Assembly (NCBI RefSeq): GCF_030209745.1
Contig: NZ_JARVRJ010000014.1
Location: 62,001-126,000 of the forward strand
DNA: 64,000 nt
Direction: 5' to 3'
From: Arthrobacter sp. fls2-241-R2A-200
Lineage (GTDB): Bacteria > Actinomycetota > Actinomycetes > Actinomycetales > Micrococcaceae
The translations under genes and the position numbers were made by a program. Below, piece by piece: positions 26,344 through 35,908 of the stretch; position 1 is the stretch's first letter, and every line of letters starts with the position of its first letter. The notes under the pieces are model-generated. The model did not search any database. It worked only from the letters and a program-made list of their open reading frames with translations, and was not told the origin of the DNA.

Positions 26344-27846
26344 ATGACTACCACCCAGACCGAGCAGTTCGCTGTCCGACGCTCCACCTCTCCTTCCGGC
26401 ACAGCCCTGCCGCTCCCTCCCTCGGGACACTTCATCAACGGATCATTCGTCCCGGGTTCCGCGGGCCTGCTGATCGACGTCGTAAATCCCACCACCGAAG
26501 CAGTCATTACCTCCGTACAGGCCGGGACGGCTGAGGACGTCGACGCCGCGGTGAGCGCCGCCGTCGCGGCCCAAAAAACCTGGGGTGCCACCACCCCCAA
26601 GGAACGCGCCGATGTCCTGAACCTCATCGCCAACATCATCGAAGAGAACCGTGCTGCGTTCGAAGTCCTCGAGTCCGCCAACACCGGCAAGCCCCAGGCA
26701 GTGGCCGCGGACGACGTCACCAGCACAGTGGACACCTTCCGGTTCATGGCCGGCGCCTCCCGCGCCCTGACATCCATGGCCGGCGGCGACTACGCCACAG
26801 ACCATACGTCCGTGATCCTCCGCGAACCCGTGGGCGTGGTGGGCGTCATCACCCCGTGGAACTACCCGCTGTTGATGGCCGCCTGGAAGATCGCTCCCAT
26901 CCTCGCCGCCGGCAACAGTATCGTCATCAAGCCCTCCGAGCAGACCCCGTTGTCCACACTGAAACTTGCTGAACTCGTGGCCGGACGCATCCCGCACGGC
27001 ATCCTCAACGTGGTCACGGGCCGCGGACGGACCGTTGGGCAGCGGTTGTCCGAGCACCCCTCCATCGCGTTGGTCGCCCTGACCGGCAGCGTCGTCAGTG
27101 GCCAGGCCGTGGCGGAAACCGCCGCGAAGTCGGTCAAGCGAGTCCACTTGGAGCTCGGTGGCAAAGCCCCGGTTGTTGTCTTTCCCGACGCCGATCTCCG
27201 TGCAGCCGCCGCGGGCGTCCGCAATGCCGGGTTCTGGAACGCCGGCCAGGACTGCGGCGCCGCCTGCCGCGTGCTGGTCCACGAGTCCGTGGCCGAAGAG
27301 TTCACCGAGCACCTGGTCCGTGAAGTCAGCACTTTGGTTCTCGGGTCACCCGAGGCGGGGGACGACATCGAAATCGGCCCCATGATCTCGCTCCCACATT
27401 TCGAACGGGTCAAGGAATCCTTGGCTGAGGCCCGGGCAGCGGGGCTCAACGTGGCTATCGGAGGTTCGGCAATCGAAGGCCCCGGCTACTTCATCGAGCC
27501 CACAGTCATCAGCAATGTTCCGGCCGGGGCGCACATCGCCACGCACGAGATCTTCGGCCCGGTAGTCACCGTGGAGACGTTTTCTTCCACGGAGGAGGCA
27601 GTCACCAGGGCCAACGAGAGCCCGTACGGACTGTCCGCGTCGGTGTGGACGAAGGATTCCAGCCTCTCGCTCCGCATCCCCAAGCAGCTCGACTTCGGCA
27701 CGGTCTGGGTTAATGCGCACTTGGTCCTGGCCTGCGAGGTACCGTGGGGCGGATTCAAAGGCTCCGGCTACGGCCGCGACCTCTCCCTCTATGCCTTGGA
27801 CGATTATTCGCGCACCAAGCATGTGATGATCAACCACGGCGCATGA
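26344..27846 (+). CDS. Aldehyde dehydrogenase, probably 4-aminobutyraldehyde type
   Basis: NAD(P)-dependent aldehyde dehydrogenase of 500 residues. Catalytic Cys304 lies in NAGQDCGAACR, which closely matches the PatD/gamma-aminobutyraldehyde dehydrogenase signature; the general base is Glu270 in LELGGKAP. Other motifs: PWNYPLLMA, KPSEQTPLST, EIFGPVV and PWGGFKGSGYGRDLS. It oxidises the aldehyde arising from the amine product of the upstream ureohydrolase, but no transaminase or amine oxidase of the usual kind lies in the operon. It ends just before, or overlapping, the FAD oxidase. Confidence 0.88.
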   Translation: MTTTQTEQFAVRRSTSPSGTALPLPPSGHFINGSFVPGSAGLLIDVVNPTTEAVITSVQAGTAEDVDAAVSAAVAAQKTWGATTPKERADVLNLIANIIEENRAAFEVLESANTGKPQAVAADDVTSTVDTFRFMAGASRALTSMAGGDYATDHTSVILREPVGVVGVITPWNYPLLMAAWKIAPILAAGNSIVIKPSEQTPLSTLKLAELVAGRIPHGILNVVTGRGRTVGQRLSEHPSIALVALTGSVVSGQAVAETAAKSVKRVHLELGGKAPVVVFPDADLRAAAAGVRNAGFWNAGQDCGAACRVLVHESVAEEFTEHLVREVSTLVLGSPEAGDDIEIGPMISLPHFERVKESLAEARAAGLNVAIGGSAIEGPGYFIEPTVISNVPAGAHIATHEIFGPVVTVETFSSTEEAVTRANESPYGLSASVWTKDSSLSLRIPKQLDFGTVWVNAHLVLACEVPWGGFKGSGYGRDLSLYALDDYSRTKHVMINHGA

Positions 27847-27875
27847 GCACACAACAAAGCAACGGAGCTTCCACC

Positions 27876-29165
27876 ATGACCACCAACATTCCAGCAGTGG
27901 GTGCACCCTCCACCTCTACCCCCACGGCCCCTTTCGACACCGATGCCACGTGGACCAACTGGGGCGGGAACCAAAGCGCGACACCTGCCTTCACCGTGCG
28001 GCCCAGGAACGAACAAGAAGCCCTCGACGCCGTCCGTTTCGCTATTCGCGAAGGCTTGCCGGTACGGGCGGTCGGCTCAGGCCACTCATCCTCCCCGCTG
28101 GTCCAGACGGGCGGGGTCCTGATGGACATGTCCGGCCTCTCGGCCATCACCGGAACCGATCGCTTGGGCCGCCGGGCCAGGGCACTGGCCGGCACCACCA
28201 TCAACGCCTTCGGCGACGCGTTGTGGGATCAAGGGCTGGCCTTAGGTAACCAAGGGGACATCGACAAGCAGCAAATCGCGGGCGCACTCGCCACCAGCAC
28301 CCACGGCTCGGGGAAAGACTTGGGCAGTTTCTCCTCCAACCTCCGCTGGGTGAAACTGATCAACGGCTATGGCGAGATCGTGGAGATTGGCGAAGGCCAA
28401 CTCCGCGAACTCAGGGCCGCGCAGGTGGCATTGGGCACGTTGGGGATTTTCCTGGAAGTCGAGTTGGCCGTCGAGGACAGCTACTACCTGCAGGAGCAGA
28501 TCACCTACCCTACGTGGCTGGAAACCACCTCGACGTGGCAGTCGGACATTGTCGGCAACAGGCACTACTCGTTCCTCTGGTGCCCTGAGAACGACTCTTG
28601 CGAGCTGCTGGATCTCCCCGGATCGCCCGATCACCGAATGGCCGGCCGCAGCTACACCAAGCGCTACAACGTAGCTTTCATTGAGGACGAACGGCAACTC
28701 TCCAATGTTGAAGGAGCCCGGCTGGACCGGTCATACCGGATCTACCCGGGCGGGTTCACCACCCAGTTCCACGAACTCGAGTATTTTGTCGCCAGCGAGG
28801 ACGGCTTAGCCGCCGTCGAAGCCATCCAGGACCTGATCCGCACCAGGTACCGCGAGCAGAAATACCCTGTGGAAGTGCGCTGGGTGAAGGCCGACGACGC
28901 CTACATGTCCCAGTTCCAAGGCCGCGACAGCACTGTCATCACCCTGACCACCGAGCCCGGAACCGACTACTGGCAGTTTTTCCGTGACGCCGATTCCGTA
29001 CTGCAAGAATTCGAGCCGCGTGCGCACTGGGGGAAGATTCACTTCATGACCCGAAGTCGGCTCGAGCGCCTGTATCCGGAGCTGGACACCTTCATCCAGG
29101 TTCGCCGGGAGTTCGACCCCCGGGGCATGTTCCTTAACGACCACACCCGCTCCCTCCTTGCTTGA
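27876..29165 (+). CDS. FAD-binding oxidase of the aldonolactone/alditol oxidase type
   Basis: This VAO/PCMH-fold flavoprotein of 429 residues has the FAD-binding segment PVRAVGSGHSSSPLVQTGG (residues ~53-71; the His is often the covalent FAD site), GDIDKQQIAGALATSTHGSG, and the C-terminal ALO domain ending in HWGKIHFMTRSRLERLYP and REFDPRGMFLNDH. Family members oxidise L-gulono-, D-arabinono-lactones or alditols with O2. Start ATG 27876 has GGAG 9 bases upstream; ATG 27843, overlapping the dehydrogenase stop, is possible. It is last in the operon and an unexpected partner for a guanidino pathway. Confidence 0.85.
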   Translation: MTTNIPAVGAPSTSTPTAPFDTDATWTNWGGNQSATPAFTVRPRNEQEALDAVRFAIREGLPVRAVGSGHSSSPLVQTGGVLMDMSGLSAITGTDRLGRRARALAGTTINAFGDALWDQGLALGNQGDIDKQQIAGALATSTHGSGKDLGSFSSNLRWVKLINGYGEIVEIGEGQLRELRAAQVALGTLGIFLEVELAVEDSYYLQEQITYPTWLETTSTWQSDIVGNRHYSFLWCPENDSCELLDLPGSPDHRMAGRSYTKRYNVAFIEDERQLSNVEGARLDRSYRIYPGGFTTQFHELEYFVASEDGLAAVEAIQDLIRTRYREQKYPVEVRWVKADDAYMSQFQGRDSTVITLTTEPGTDYWQFFRDADSVLQEFEPRAHWGKIHFMTRSRLERLYPELDTFIQVRREFDPRGMFLNDHTRSLLA

Positions 29166-29227
29166 ATGACTGGCGGAATGTGAGCGCGGGCAAGCAGACC
29201 CATGCTCTCCCACACTTCGCCTCCGCT

Positions 29228-29257
29228 GCCCGGCGTCCTCCGGCGAGGACGCCGGGC
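29228..29257 (+). terminator. Strong hairpin ending the catabolic operon
   Basis: GCCCGGCGTCCTC (29228-29240) and GAGGACGCCGGGC (29245-29257) form a perfect 13-bp stem with a CGGC loop, 63 bases after the oxidase stop. The tail is TCTTGTGT rather than a U run. A copy of the right arm core, GGACGCCGGG, recurs at 29268-29277. Confidence 0.8.
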
Positions 29258-30015
29258 TCTTGTGTGGGGACGCCGGGTAGGGCTTGCACTAACCGGGGAG
29301 GAGTGCGACGTCTGGCTCCGCTCAAGGCGCATCACGCCTTCACCGCGTAGCTCAGAAATATGGTGCCATTGCCGAACCTGCGTTTGTTGCTGTGGCCTGA
29401 GCTTCGTTTTGACGCCGGCTGGCCTGTCTCCTGCCCCGAGAGGTTTCTGACCATTCTCACCTACGAGCAGAAGCCGGTGGCCGCAAAGAAGATCTACGGA
29501 CTGGACTTGCCACCCCAGGACGTCGGAGCGGTGTTCGATGCGGTGAACACACAGACGCTGGAGGCCTAAAACTCTAATCCAAGGCTGGGCCGACACTGGT
29601 CAGGAGCTGGCGCTGAGAACGCCGGCTGCGGTGGGGGCGGCCGCCGCATAGTGGACGTGATGGGCCTGACCCGGTATTTCAAGGAACCGGCTGTCTCTCG
29701 CGGTGCCGCTGATCACCTACCGCGCCACCGCGGCTATCACTGCCGTCCTCAAGACCGAGACTGTGAAGCGATGTCTGAATTTGACGACCATAGGAGCATC
29801 CAGAGGATGAAACTGAAACAGCAACCCAACCCGCCATGCCGCTTCGTATCCGCCCCTGTGTAGGGCTGGGTATTTCGGGGCTGAGAGGACAGGACGCGGG
29901 CACGTAGGTCCGCTATGCTGAATTCACGTTATTCAGGTCCCGGTAACGTTCAGCTGGGCACGCCGCATGGCCCCGTTCGGTGAAATGTATTTGCGGTGCG
30001 TGCGAAGGTTCATTC
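29258..30015. other. Long intergenic stretch, no convincing gene
   Basis: This ~760-base interval follows the terminator and precedes the beta-helix gene. The best coding candidate is a 69-codon plus-strand frame at 29360-29569 (from MVPLPNLRLLLWPELRFD to VFDAVNTQTLEA). It looks protein-like at its C-terminal half but has no ribosome site and no recognised family. A 70-codon frame at 29651-29863 is less credible. The region probably holds the junction between the catabolic operon and the surface-polysaccharide block. Confidence 0.4.
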
Positions 30016-31104
30016 ATGAGGGCTAACCGACTCCAAGTGCTCCTCTTGGTGGGCGTTGTGCTTGTCGCTATAGTGACCATCTCGGCTTTTAGCCAGAACG
30101 GGAAAAAAGTGGGGCCATGTACCGCCACAGGTAGCGGCGCCACCTCTGTCTCTCTCCTTAGTGCGTCCGACGCAGGGGACTCAACAGCAATCCAGAAAGC
30201 GATCGATCAGGCCACGGCCAGCGGCGGGGGGATAGTCCAGCTGTCCGTTGGAGAATTCCAGATCAATCAGCCCTTGGTCCTTAGGGCCAACGTCGCACTA
30301 AAGGGCTCGGGACCGGGCACCGTGCTAAAGGCGACGTCACGTTTCCTCAAGGCCAAAGGCCCCCTCGGCGGGCACCCGCTCATCACTACCAATGGATCGC
30401 AGAACGTCACCATAGCCGACCTAACCGCCGACCAGAGCGGGGATGTTATTGATGGCAATGTGTCCGGGCGGCTGAAAGAATATCTTGTCGACGTACGGAA
30501 CTCCACGAACGCCGTGGTGGAAGGGGTGGCAACCAAGAACCCCTTCACTTATTCGATAGCGGTAGTGGGCAGCAGCAACTTCTGCGTACACAACAATTCA
30601 ACAGTGGTTGCGACCAGCGGCAAGTATGATCAGCTCGACGGAATCCACATAACGGACTCATATTCCGGGCTGGTTGTCGGCAACCACGTAGACCAACGTC
30701 AGGGGGAGGACGGCGACGACGGCCTGGTAGCGCAGACGATCGGCGGCACGGTCCATGACGTCGCATATTTGGAAAACGACGTCCGCGGCGGCTCCCATGG
30801 AGCGGCAATGCAACTAGCTGTGGCGGGGTCTGAGATCTATAACATCACCATCGCTAACAACCGGTTCTGGGGATCTCCCTCCGGCATTAGAACGGGCTAT
30901 TACGGCGGCGCAAGCAAAGCGGTGCACGATGTCACGGTGAAGGGCAATATCTTTGTCGACTTGGAGGGCGCCTCCACCGATCTCTCTGGGCAGCTCGAGA
31001 ACATCCAAGTGACGGATAATCGCTTTTGCCGAAGCGGGGACTTCAACGTGGCGGCCGGTCCGAACAACCAAATAAGAGGCAACGTGACTTCCTGCGAGCC
31101 CTGA
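30016..31104 (+). CDS. Membrane-anchored right-handed beta-helix protein
   Basis: This 362-residue protein has an N-terminal signal anchor (residues ~5-27, LQVLLLVGVVLVAIVTISAF) and then a pectate-lyase-like single-stranded beta-helix, with DAGDSTAIQKAIDQATASGGGIVQLSVG at the entry coil and repeated V-x-N-N/V-x-D-N rungs (VVGNHVDQR, NITIANNRFWG, VTVKGNIFVD, IQVTDNRFC). The family includes polysaccharide lyases, epimerases and adhesins; no catalytic set can be assigned. ATG 30016 is chosen for its CGAAGG ribosome site. Base composition is visibly more AT-rich than the core genes. It faces the GT39 gene tail to tail. Confidence 0.8.
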   Translation: MRANRLQVLLLVGVVLVAIVTISAFSQNGKKVGPCTATGSGATSVSLLSASDAGDSTAIQKAIDQATASGGGIVQLSVGEFQINQPLVLRANVALKGSGPGTVLKATSRFLKAKGPLGGHPLITTNGSQNVTIADLTADQSGDVIDGNVSGRLKEYLVDVRNSTNAVVEGVATKNPFTYSIAVVGSSNFCVHNNSTVVATSGKYDQLDGIHITDSYSGLVVGNHVDQRQGEDGDDGLVAQTIGGTVHDVAYLENDVRGGSHGAAMQLAVAGSEIYNITIANNRFWGSPSGIRTGYYGGASKAVHDVTVKGNIFVDLEGASTDLSGQLENIQVTDNRFCRSGDFNVAAGPNNQIRGNVTSCEP

Positions 31105-31165
31105 ATGTGCAACGGGGAATAGGCTTGTCCCGGCTCATACACCCAGGTCATGGGCAGAACGATGG

Positions 31166-32749
31166 CTATCTGACTCCGGCACGCACCCCGGCATCGAGAG
31201 TTGCAGTGTCGACGAACCACAGGGTAGTTGTACCGTTCGTTAAGCCTGCCACTGAGAACACTGGCTTGGCGTTCTTCTCCAACCACGGCAGCATCCCCGG
31301 GTCCATATATGCGTAGCCCTGACTAGCGGGAAGAGAAGCGGTCAAGACGTAGTTCGCCCCGCTACCAAGCATCAAGGAGGGGGACGGCCAAACGCCGAAG
31401 CGAGGATCGTCGGCGAAAGCGAGCTCTCCGGTGTCGTTAGTGACACTGACCTTGGCCTGTGCCGGCAAATTTTCCTGGACCCACCGTCGGGCCTGCGCAA
31501 AGCCGTTGTCAGTGGACGTTTCTAGCCTCACGCCGAGGACCGTGGTGAGCAGCAGCAACAGGACGGCGCTGACTAGGAGGATGGACCTGAGCGACCGGCG
31601 ACCGCGTTCAAAAACTTCCGCACTTAACACCGCGATGCTCAGCACCCCGGCGATCATCACGCCGTAGCCGTATTGCTCCTCGAAGGTTCCAAAAACCGCA
31701 CTGTAGACCCCGTACACTCCAAGGCTGAGGCTTATCAGGCCAATGAGCCGGCGCTCAGGACGCCGACTGAGACACAGTAGCGTGGCGGCCACGGGGCACA
31801 ATCCGAGCAGGATGTAGCTGGAACCAAAGTGACTGGCGTTATCAATCAGGCGCGAGACCAGGCTGGGTGAACCCGCCGCAGAAAAGCCTGTATCTTTTTG
31901 CACCCCAATGAGGCGCATAATGCCAGCCGTTTTGGCCCGGAGCCAGTCCGGAAACATCCCTTGCCCGACGACTATGGACATATAGATCAAGTAAGGCAGC
32001 AACATGGCCGAGAGAATTCCGGCGGCCTCACGCCGGCGCAGGGTTTGTCGCCAAACCGTGGCGGCACCCACAGGAACCACCGTGCAGAGGGCAAAGAAGT
32101 CCTTCGTCAGGACGCTGTACCCCAGCAGGAGGCCGGCGAGGACGAGGAGCAGTGTACGTTTGCCGGTTGATCGGGAGCCCATTTGAGTTACGACAATGAG
32201 CAGCCCGCCCAGGACAGCTGCCATGGCGAGTGTTTCCAGGAAGACATGGCTGTTGCTGCGTAGCACGAAAGGCTCGAAGGACAACAAGCCACCCGTCAAC
32301 CAGGCCGCGGTTCTGTTCGCCGTATGCCTCACCAGCAGGAAGGCGAGCCCCACTGTCACAGCACCCAGAACGGCGTTGAGCCACCGAAGCTGCATAACCA
32401 AATCCACATTATTGCCGGTTATTCCAAACAGGTGGATAACTGCGCCTTCAACCCAAAAGAATCCGGGCGGATGCAGAAAAAACGGGCCGTCCGGCAGTGT
32501 GGGAAGAATGTGCCCCCTGCTAACCGAATCGCCGAGAAGGGCATAGAGCATCTCGTCCACCCAGAGCTCGAAACCCTTGGTCAGGCCGATGGCCCGGACC
32601 CCAAAGGCTGCGGCAACCCAGCCCGCAAATACGCAGAAGCCCCTTAGCCTTGCCATGACCGGAGGGCTCATGGAGCCCCGTACCGGCGCTGTCTGGCGAT
32701 GTCTGGGGTGCGTGGCCTCTTCGGTCACTGCCTGCGCGGCGTCCTGCAT
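31166..32749 (-). CDS. GT39-type (ArnT/PMT-like) membrane glycosyltransferase
   Basis: This 527-residue polytopic protein has about 10-12 helices. The first luminal loop carries the typical acidic site (KGFELWVDEMLYALLGDSVSRG), followed by PFFLHPPGFFWVEGAVIHLFG, as in undecaprenyl-phosphate-sugar-dependent mannosyl/arabinosyl transferases of clan GT-C. A C-terminal extracytoplasmic domain follows (VQENLPAQAKVSVTNDTGELAF). It probably glycosylates a protein or surface polymer outside the membrane. ATG 32749 is the longest start; an internal ATG 25 codons later is possible, as the first residues look disordered. Confidence 0.82.
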   Translation of the reverse strand: MQDAAQAVTEEATHPRHRQTAPVRGSMSPPVMARLRGFCVFAGWVAAAFGVRAIGLTKGFELWVDEMLYALLGDSVSRGHILPTLPDGPFFLHPPGFFWVEGAVIHLFGITGNNVDLVMQLRWLNAVLGAVTVGLAFLLVRHTANRTAAWLTGGLLSFEPFVLRSNSHVFLETLAMAAVLGGLLIVVTQMGSRSTGKRTLLLVLAGLLLGYSVLTKDFFALCTVVPVGAATVWRQTLRRREAAGILSAMLLPYLIYMSIVVGQGMFPDWLRAKTAGIMRLIGVQKDTGFSAAGSPSLVSRLIDNASHFGSSYILLGLCPVAATLLCLSRRPERRLIGLISLSLGVYGVYSAVFGTFEEQYGYGVMIAGVLSIAVLSAEVFERGRRSLRSILLVSAVLLLLLTTVLGVRLETSTDNGFAQARRWVQENLPAQAKVSVTNDTGELAFADDPRFGVWPSPSLMLGSGANYVLTASLPASQGYAYMDPGMLPWLEKNAKPVFSVAGLTNGTTTLWFVDTATLDAGVRAGVR

Positions 32750-33431
32750 CCTTCGTCCGATCGCTGTTCCTGGTTTGGTGCCCAGTTGCGTCCGGATGGG
32801 ACGACAATGAGCAGCCGACTAAAACCTTGCTCCCCTTTACGAGCCAAAGGCCCCGCGCGGTACGGCACGTGATGGCCCCGCAGGGAAGGGTTCCGCCTAG
32901 AGGTCCGCCGGATGCCGCTTTCATGGTACGTATTTCCCGGCCAGACTATCGGGCAGCTGGAGGAGACGGCAAGGCCTCGAGTTGACTCATTGAAAACCTC
33001 GGCGCAGCCTAAGGCCCGAACGTATCGGGGCGGCTCCGTACAGTGAAGTCCAGGATCCTGGGATGAACTGATCCGGACAGGGCGGCGGGAGCATGGCAGG
33101 GCGGCGTTGTGGGGTGCCTGTGTCTTAAGAGCCGTCAAGCCCGGCCGGGCAGGAGGCCGGTGTAGGGCCGAAGTTGTTGGCCGCCCTGATCAAGTGCTGG
33201 GGGCGCTGCGGGCCCGGACGGACCTTTCACCTCAGGAGGGAACCCGCGTTTACCGTACCTATTGATGCGAGGCTACAGGGAGTACGGATGCTCCCATCGG
33301 GAAGGCATGACCGCTTGGCCAAGAACGGAAACCGTAGGACTAAGGGACTGTGGCAAAATAAGTATTGTCCGCCAGTGTCGATCGGGCAATAATAAGTCTA
33401 CTTATTGGACGGCCAACAACGGGGGTCCGGC
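32750..33431. other. Intergenic stretch upstream of two divergent genes
   Basis: This ~680-base interval lies between divergent GT39 and GNAT genes. An AT-rich patch around 33345-33405 (including GGCAAAATAAGTATTGT) is the likely promoter region for the plus-strand genes. No reading frame here has coding character, and no repeat or mobile-element end is seen. Confidence 0.5.
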
Positions 33432-34409
33432 GTGGACTTTTTTGCTTCTGACGAGTTCCTCACAGCGCTGGCCAGCGACTTCTATCAGGCCAAGGACTTT
33501 CGATTCAAGATATACAGCGTAAACGGACACTTCTTTCGCCTAGCAGAAGTTGACGGCAAAAGGCCTCTTGTCAGCGGTCCCTTCTATGACTACATAAAGC
33601 CTCTCCCGCAGCACGAGGCCGCCGCCGAGCCTGTGCGCTTCATTCCTAAGGTGGTTACGTCTACCCAGACGCTCGACGACCTCCATCCCGAGGCAAGCGC
33701 CTCCTACACCGGGCAGGAACCCGCGCCTCTCGTCGTCTGGGATAGATTTGGCAGCTGGGAGAACTACGAAGAGTTCATCCACGCCCGCAGCAGGAATCTG
33801 CTGAGACATATGCGCCAACGGCGTGCCAAGCTTCTCGCCAACTTTGCGGAGGTTGCCTACCTGTTTGATGACCGCGACATCCAGGCTTTAGAACTCCTTT
33901 GTGCCTGGAAATGCGAGCAGTACGGGGGCGGTAACGAAACACTGGACAACGTCCGGGCGCGCGCGATGCTGAGACGCCTCTTCCTGGACGGGCACTTGAT
34001 AGTCTCGTCGCTGAAAGTTGCGGATCAATACGTGGCGCTACACGCCGGGTTCCTTTGGCACGACGAATACCTGGCCCTTATTCCTGCCTATGACCCCGCC
34101 TTTGCCGCGTACGGTGTCGGCAAGGAACTCCTCATTCGGATGATGGAGGACAGCTTCCGGCAAGGCCATAAATCATTCGATTTCCTGCAGGGCGCCGAGC
34201 CTTACAAATTCGACTTCGCGACCCACTCGCAGATCATCGAGCCCTTGGGAAATCCGCCCCTGACCTACAGAGCCAAGGCACGCGCCGAAACTGCAACGAA
34301 GACAGCTCTGGTCCGCAGCTCACCCAAAGTTTTCTATGGCGTGAAGAAAACTATTCTGGCCACCAGGCGGTTGCGGAACACGGTTGTCAATCGGCAAGTT
34401 GGCCGCTGA
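33432..34409 (+). CDS. GNAT acyltransferase, FemAB/CelD type (Acetyltransf_6)
   Basis: This 325-residue protein of the large GNAT/FemAB-like group is found in exopolysaccharide and cell-envelope loci. The central domain carries FGSWENYEEFIHARSRNLLRHMRQRRAKL. The C-terminal GNAT core follows: LIVSSLKVADQYVALHAGFLWHDEYLALIPAYDPAFAAYGVGKELLIRMM and SFDFLQGAEPYKFDFA. This last motif is characteristic. It may transfer an acyl or aminoacyl group onto a surface sugar. Start GTG 33432 has GGGGGT upstream; TTG 33405 is an alternative. AT-richer than core genes. Confidence 0.75.
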   Translation: MDFFASDEFLTALASDFYQAKDFRFKIYSVNGHFFRLAEVDGKRPLVSGPFYDYIKPLPQHEAAAEPVRFIPKVVTSTQTLDDLHPEASASYTGQEPAPLVVWDRFGSWENYEEFIHARSRNLLRHMRQRRAKLLANFAEVAYLFDDRDIQALELLCAWKCEQYGGGNETLDNVRARAMLRRLFLDGHLIVSSLKVADQYVALHAGFLWHDEYLALIPAYDPAFAAYGVGKELLIRMMEDSFRQGHKSFDFLQGAEPYKFDFATHSQIIEPLGNPPLTYRAKARAETATKTALVRSSPKVFYGVKKTILATRRLRNTVVNRQVGR

Positions 34410-34659
34410 GCTCTGCGAAATGCCGAATGTCCGCTCGCATCCAAAGCAGCTTCCCGTCGGAGTAGCTCCGCACGCGCTGAGAAATGAGCTCCCCCGAGAT
34501 GGAATTCCCAGTGACAACGGGAAAACGGACCCGGTGGGTTTTGTTTCCAATGGGGTACAGGGGCTTTTCGGTACGGCTCTGGACAACGGGTTCCAGGATG
34601 GGCGATAGTGAGGATCGTGCCGTGCCAAGGGAAACTCCACGAGTCGGGCGAGGTTGATC

Positions 34660-35775
34660 ATGTCAGCTGAATACATCTGTGCGTTGCGGCCGCTGGACGA
34701 CTCATTGGAGCAGGAATGGGACGACTTTGCCCTGTCGTCCGACGCCCCGCCCTACATGCGCCCAGGTTGGTTCCGCCCGTGGATGAGGGCTTTCCAGCCC
34801 GGGCGGTCGCTGCAGGTGCTCTCGGCGCATCGAGGGGGACAGTTGGCTGCCCTGCTGCCTCTCAATCCAACGCAACTGGGCTTCCGCGCCCCGGTCAATG
34901 CTGAAACGCCTGCATTCGAACCTCTATCGACCGATGAAAATGCGATTCGGGTCCTAGTACCGCGGCTTCTTGAGAATGCTCAGCGCGTGGATATGCGGTT
35001 TATCCCAGTGGGCGCAACGGAACAAGCCATCGTTGAAGCAGCTGCGGAGCAGGACTACCGGGTAAGCCGGGATGTCATCCGACGATCGACCTACGTTGAC
35101 GTGAGCCAGCCCTGGGAGACAGTCCGGAACGCGGTGCTGGGGCGATCGCGTCGTCAGGATATGGCGCGTAGGCGCCGCAAGCTGGCTCAACTCGGAGAGA
35201 TCTCGTCCTCGGTCCATGACGGCAAGGAAGATCTGCAGAATCTACTCGCCCAAGCACTCACCTTGGAAGCGGCAGGGTGGAAGGGAAACGAAGGAACTGC
35301 CATCCTGTCGCGACCCTCCACGACGCAGTTCTACCAGGAGCTATCTGCGTGGGCCGCGGATCAGGGACTACTCAGACTGCACTTCCTGAGGTTGAGCGGC
35401 AAGCTAATCGCGATCAGTTTGTCACTCGAACAGTCGGGTGTCGTATACGCGCTGAAGACCGCTTACGATGAGAATTTTCGGCAATATGCGCCGGGCATCC
35501 AGATGTTCGAAGACGTTCTGACATATGCCTGTGAGCAGCCACATCTGCGCTTGGTGCAGATAGCCGGCGAGGACGAGCCTCATAAACGAGAGTTCGCAAC
35601 CGGAGTGCAAGAGCAGCTGAAAATTTCAATGTTCTCGGGCAGCCTCGTCGGATCGACAGCTTGGATGCAGAGCGTAGCGATCGATCGATTGCGGGGCCAG
35701 GCTCGGCAGCACCTCTCGGCTTCTACGAGGAGGCGCATGACACAGTTCGCGAGGTCAACGAGGCTCGTGCGATAA
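34660..35775 (+). CDS. GNAT acyltransferase, CelD/BcsL type
   Basis: This is a second Acetyltransf_6 protein of 371 residues. It has an N-terminal domain with PPYMRPGWFRPWMRAFQPGRSL, a basic helix (NAVLGRSRRQDMARRRRKLAQLGE), EAAGWKGNEGTAILS, and the catalytic-core motif AISLSLEQSGVVYALKTAYDENFRQYAPGIQMFEDVL. It is homologous to, but not a close duplicate of, the upstream GNAT. Such proteins acylate or modify exopolysaccharide or wall polymers. ATG 34660 has GCGAGG upstream. The 250-base gap before it holds nothing I can support. Confidence 0.78.
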   Translation: MSAEYICALRPLDDSLEQEWDDFALSSDAPPYMRPGWFRPWMRAFQPGRSLQVLSAHRGGQLAALLPLNPTQLGFRAPVNAETPAFEPLSTDENAIRVLVPRLLENAQRVDMRFIPVGATEQAIVEAAAEQDYRVSRDVIRRSTYVDVSQPWETVRNAVLGRSRRQDMARRRRKLAQLGEISSSVHDGKEDLQNLLAQALTLEAAGWKGNEGTAILSRPSTTQFYQELSAWAADQGLLRLHFLRLSGKLIAISLSLEQSGVVYALKTAYDENFRQYAPGIQMFEDVLTYACEQPHLRLVQIAGEDEPHKREFATGVQEQLKISMFSGSLVGSTAWMQSVAIDRLRGQARQHLSASTRRRMTQFARSTRLVR

Positions 35776-35908
35776 GTGTCGTGAGCTTATACGCGTCCCG
35801 GTAGCTGGGTCACTACGTAAGAGTGGCGTGCGATGACTCGTTGGCCGCCGAGGCCCATTGGGGGTTTGCCGTCCGAGGTATCCATTCCTACCGTTGGAGA
35901 TGGGGCGC

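Noticed and set aside
29330..29400. tRNA-like GCGTAGCTCAG string
   Set aside because: The D-arm-like bases are not followed by an anticodon arm or T loop that can fold.
29651..29863. 70-codon plus-strand ORF before the beta-helix gene
   Set aside because: No ribosome site, mixed Cys/His/Arg composition without pattern, nothing recognisable.
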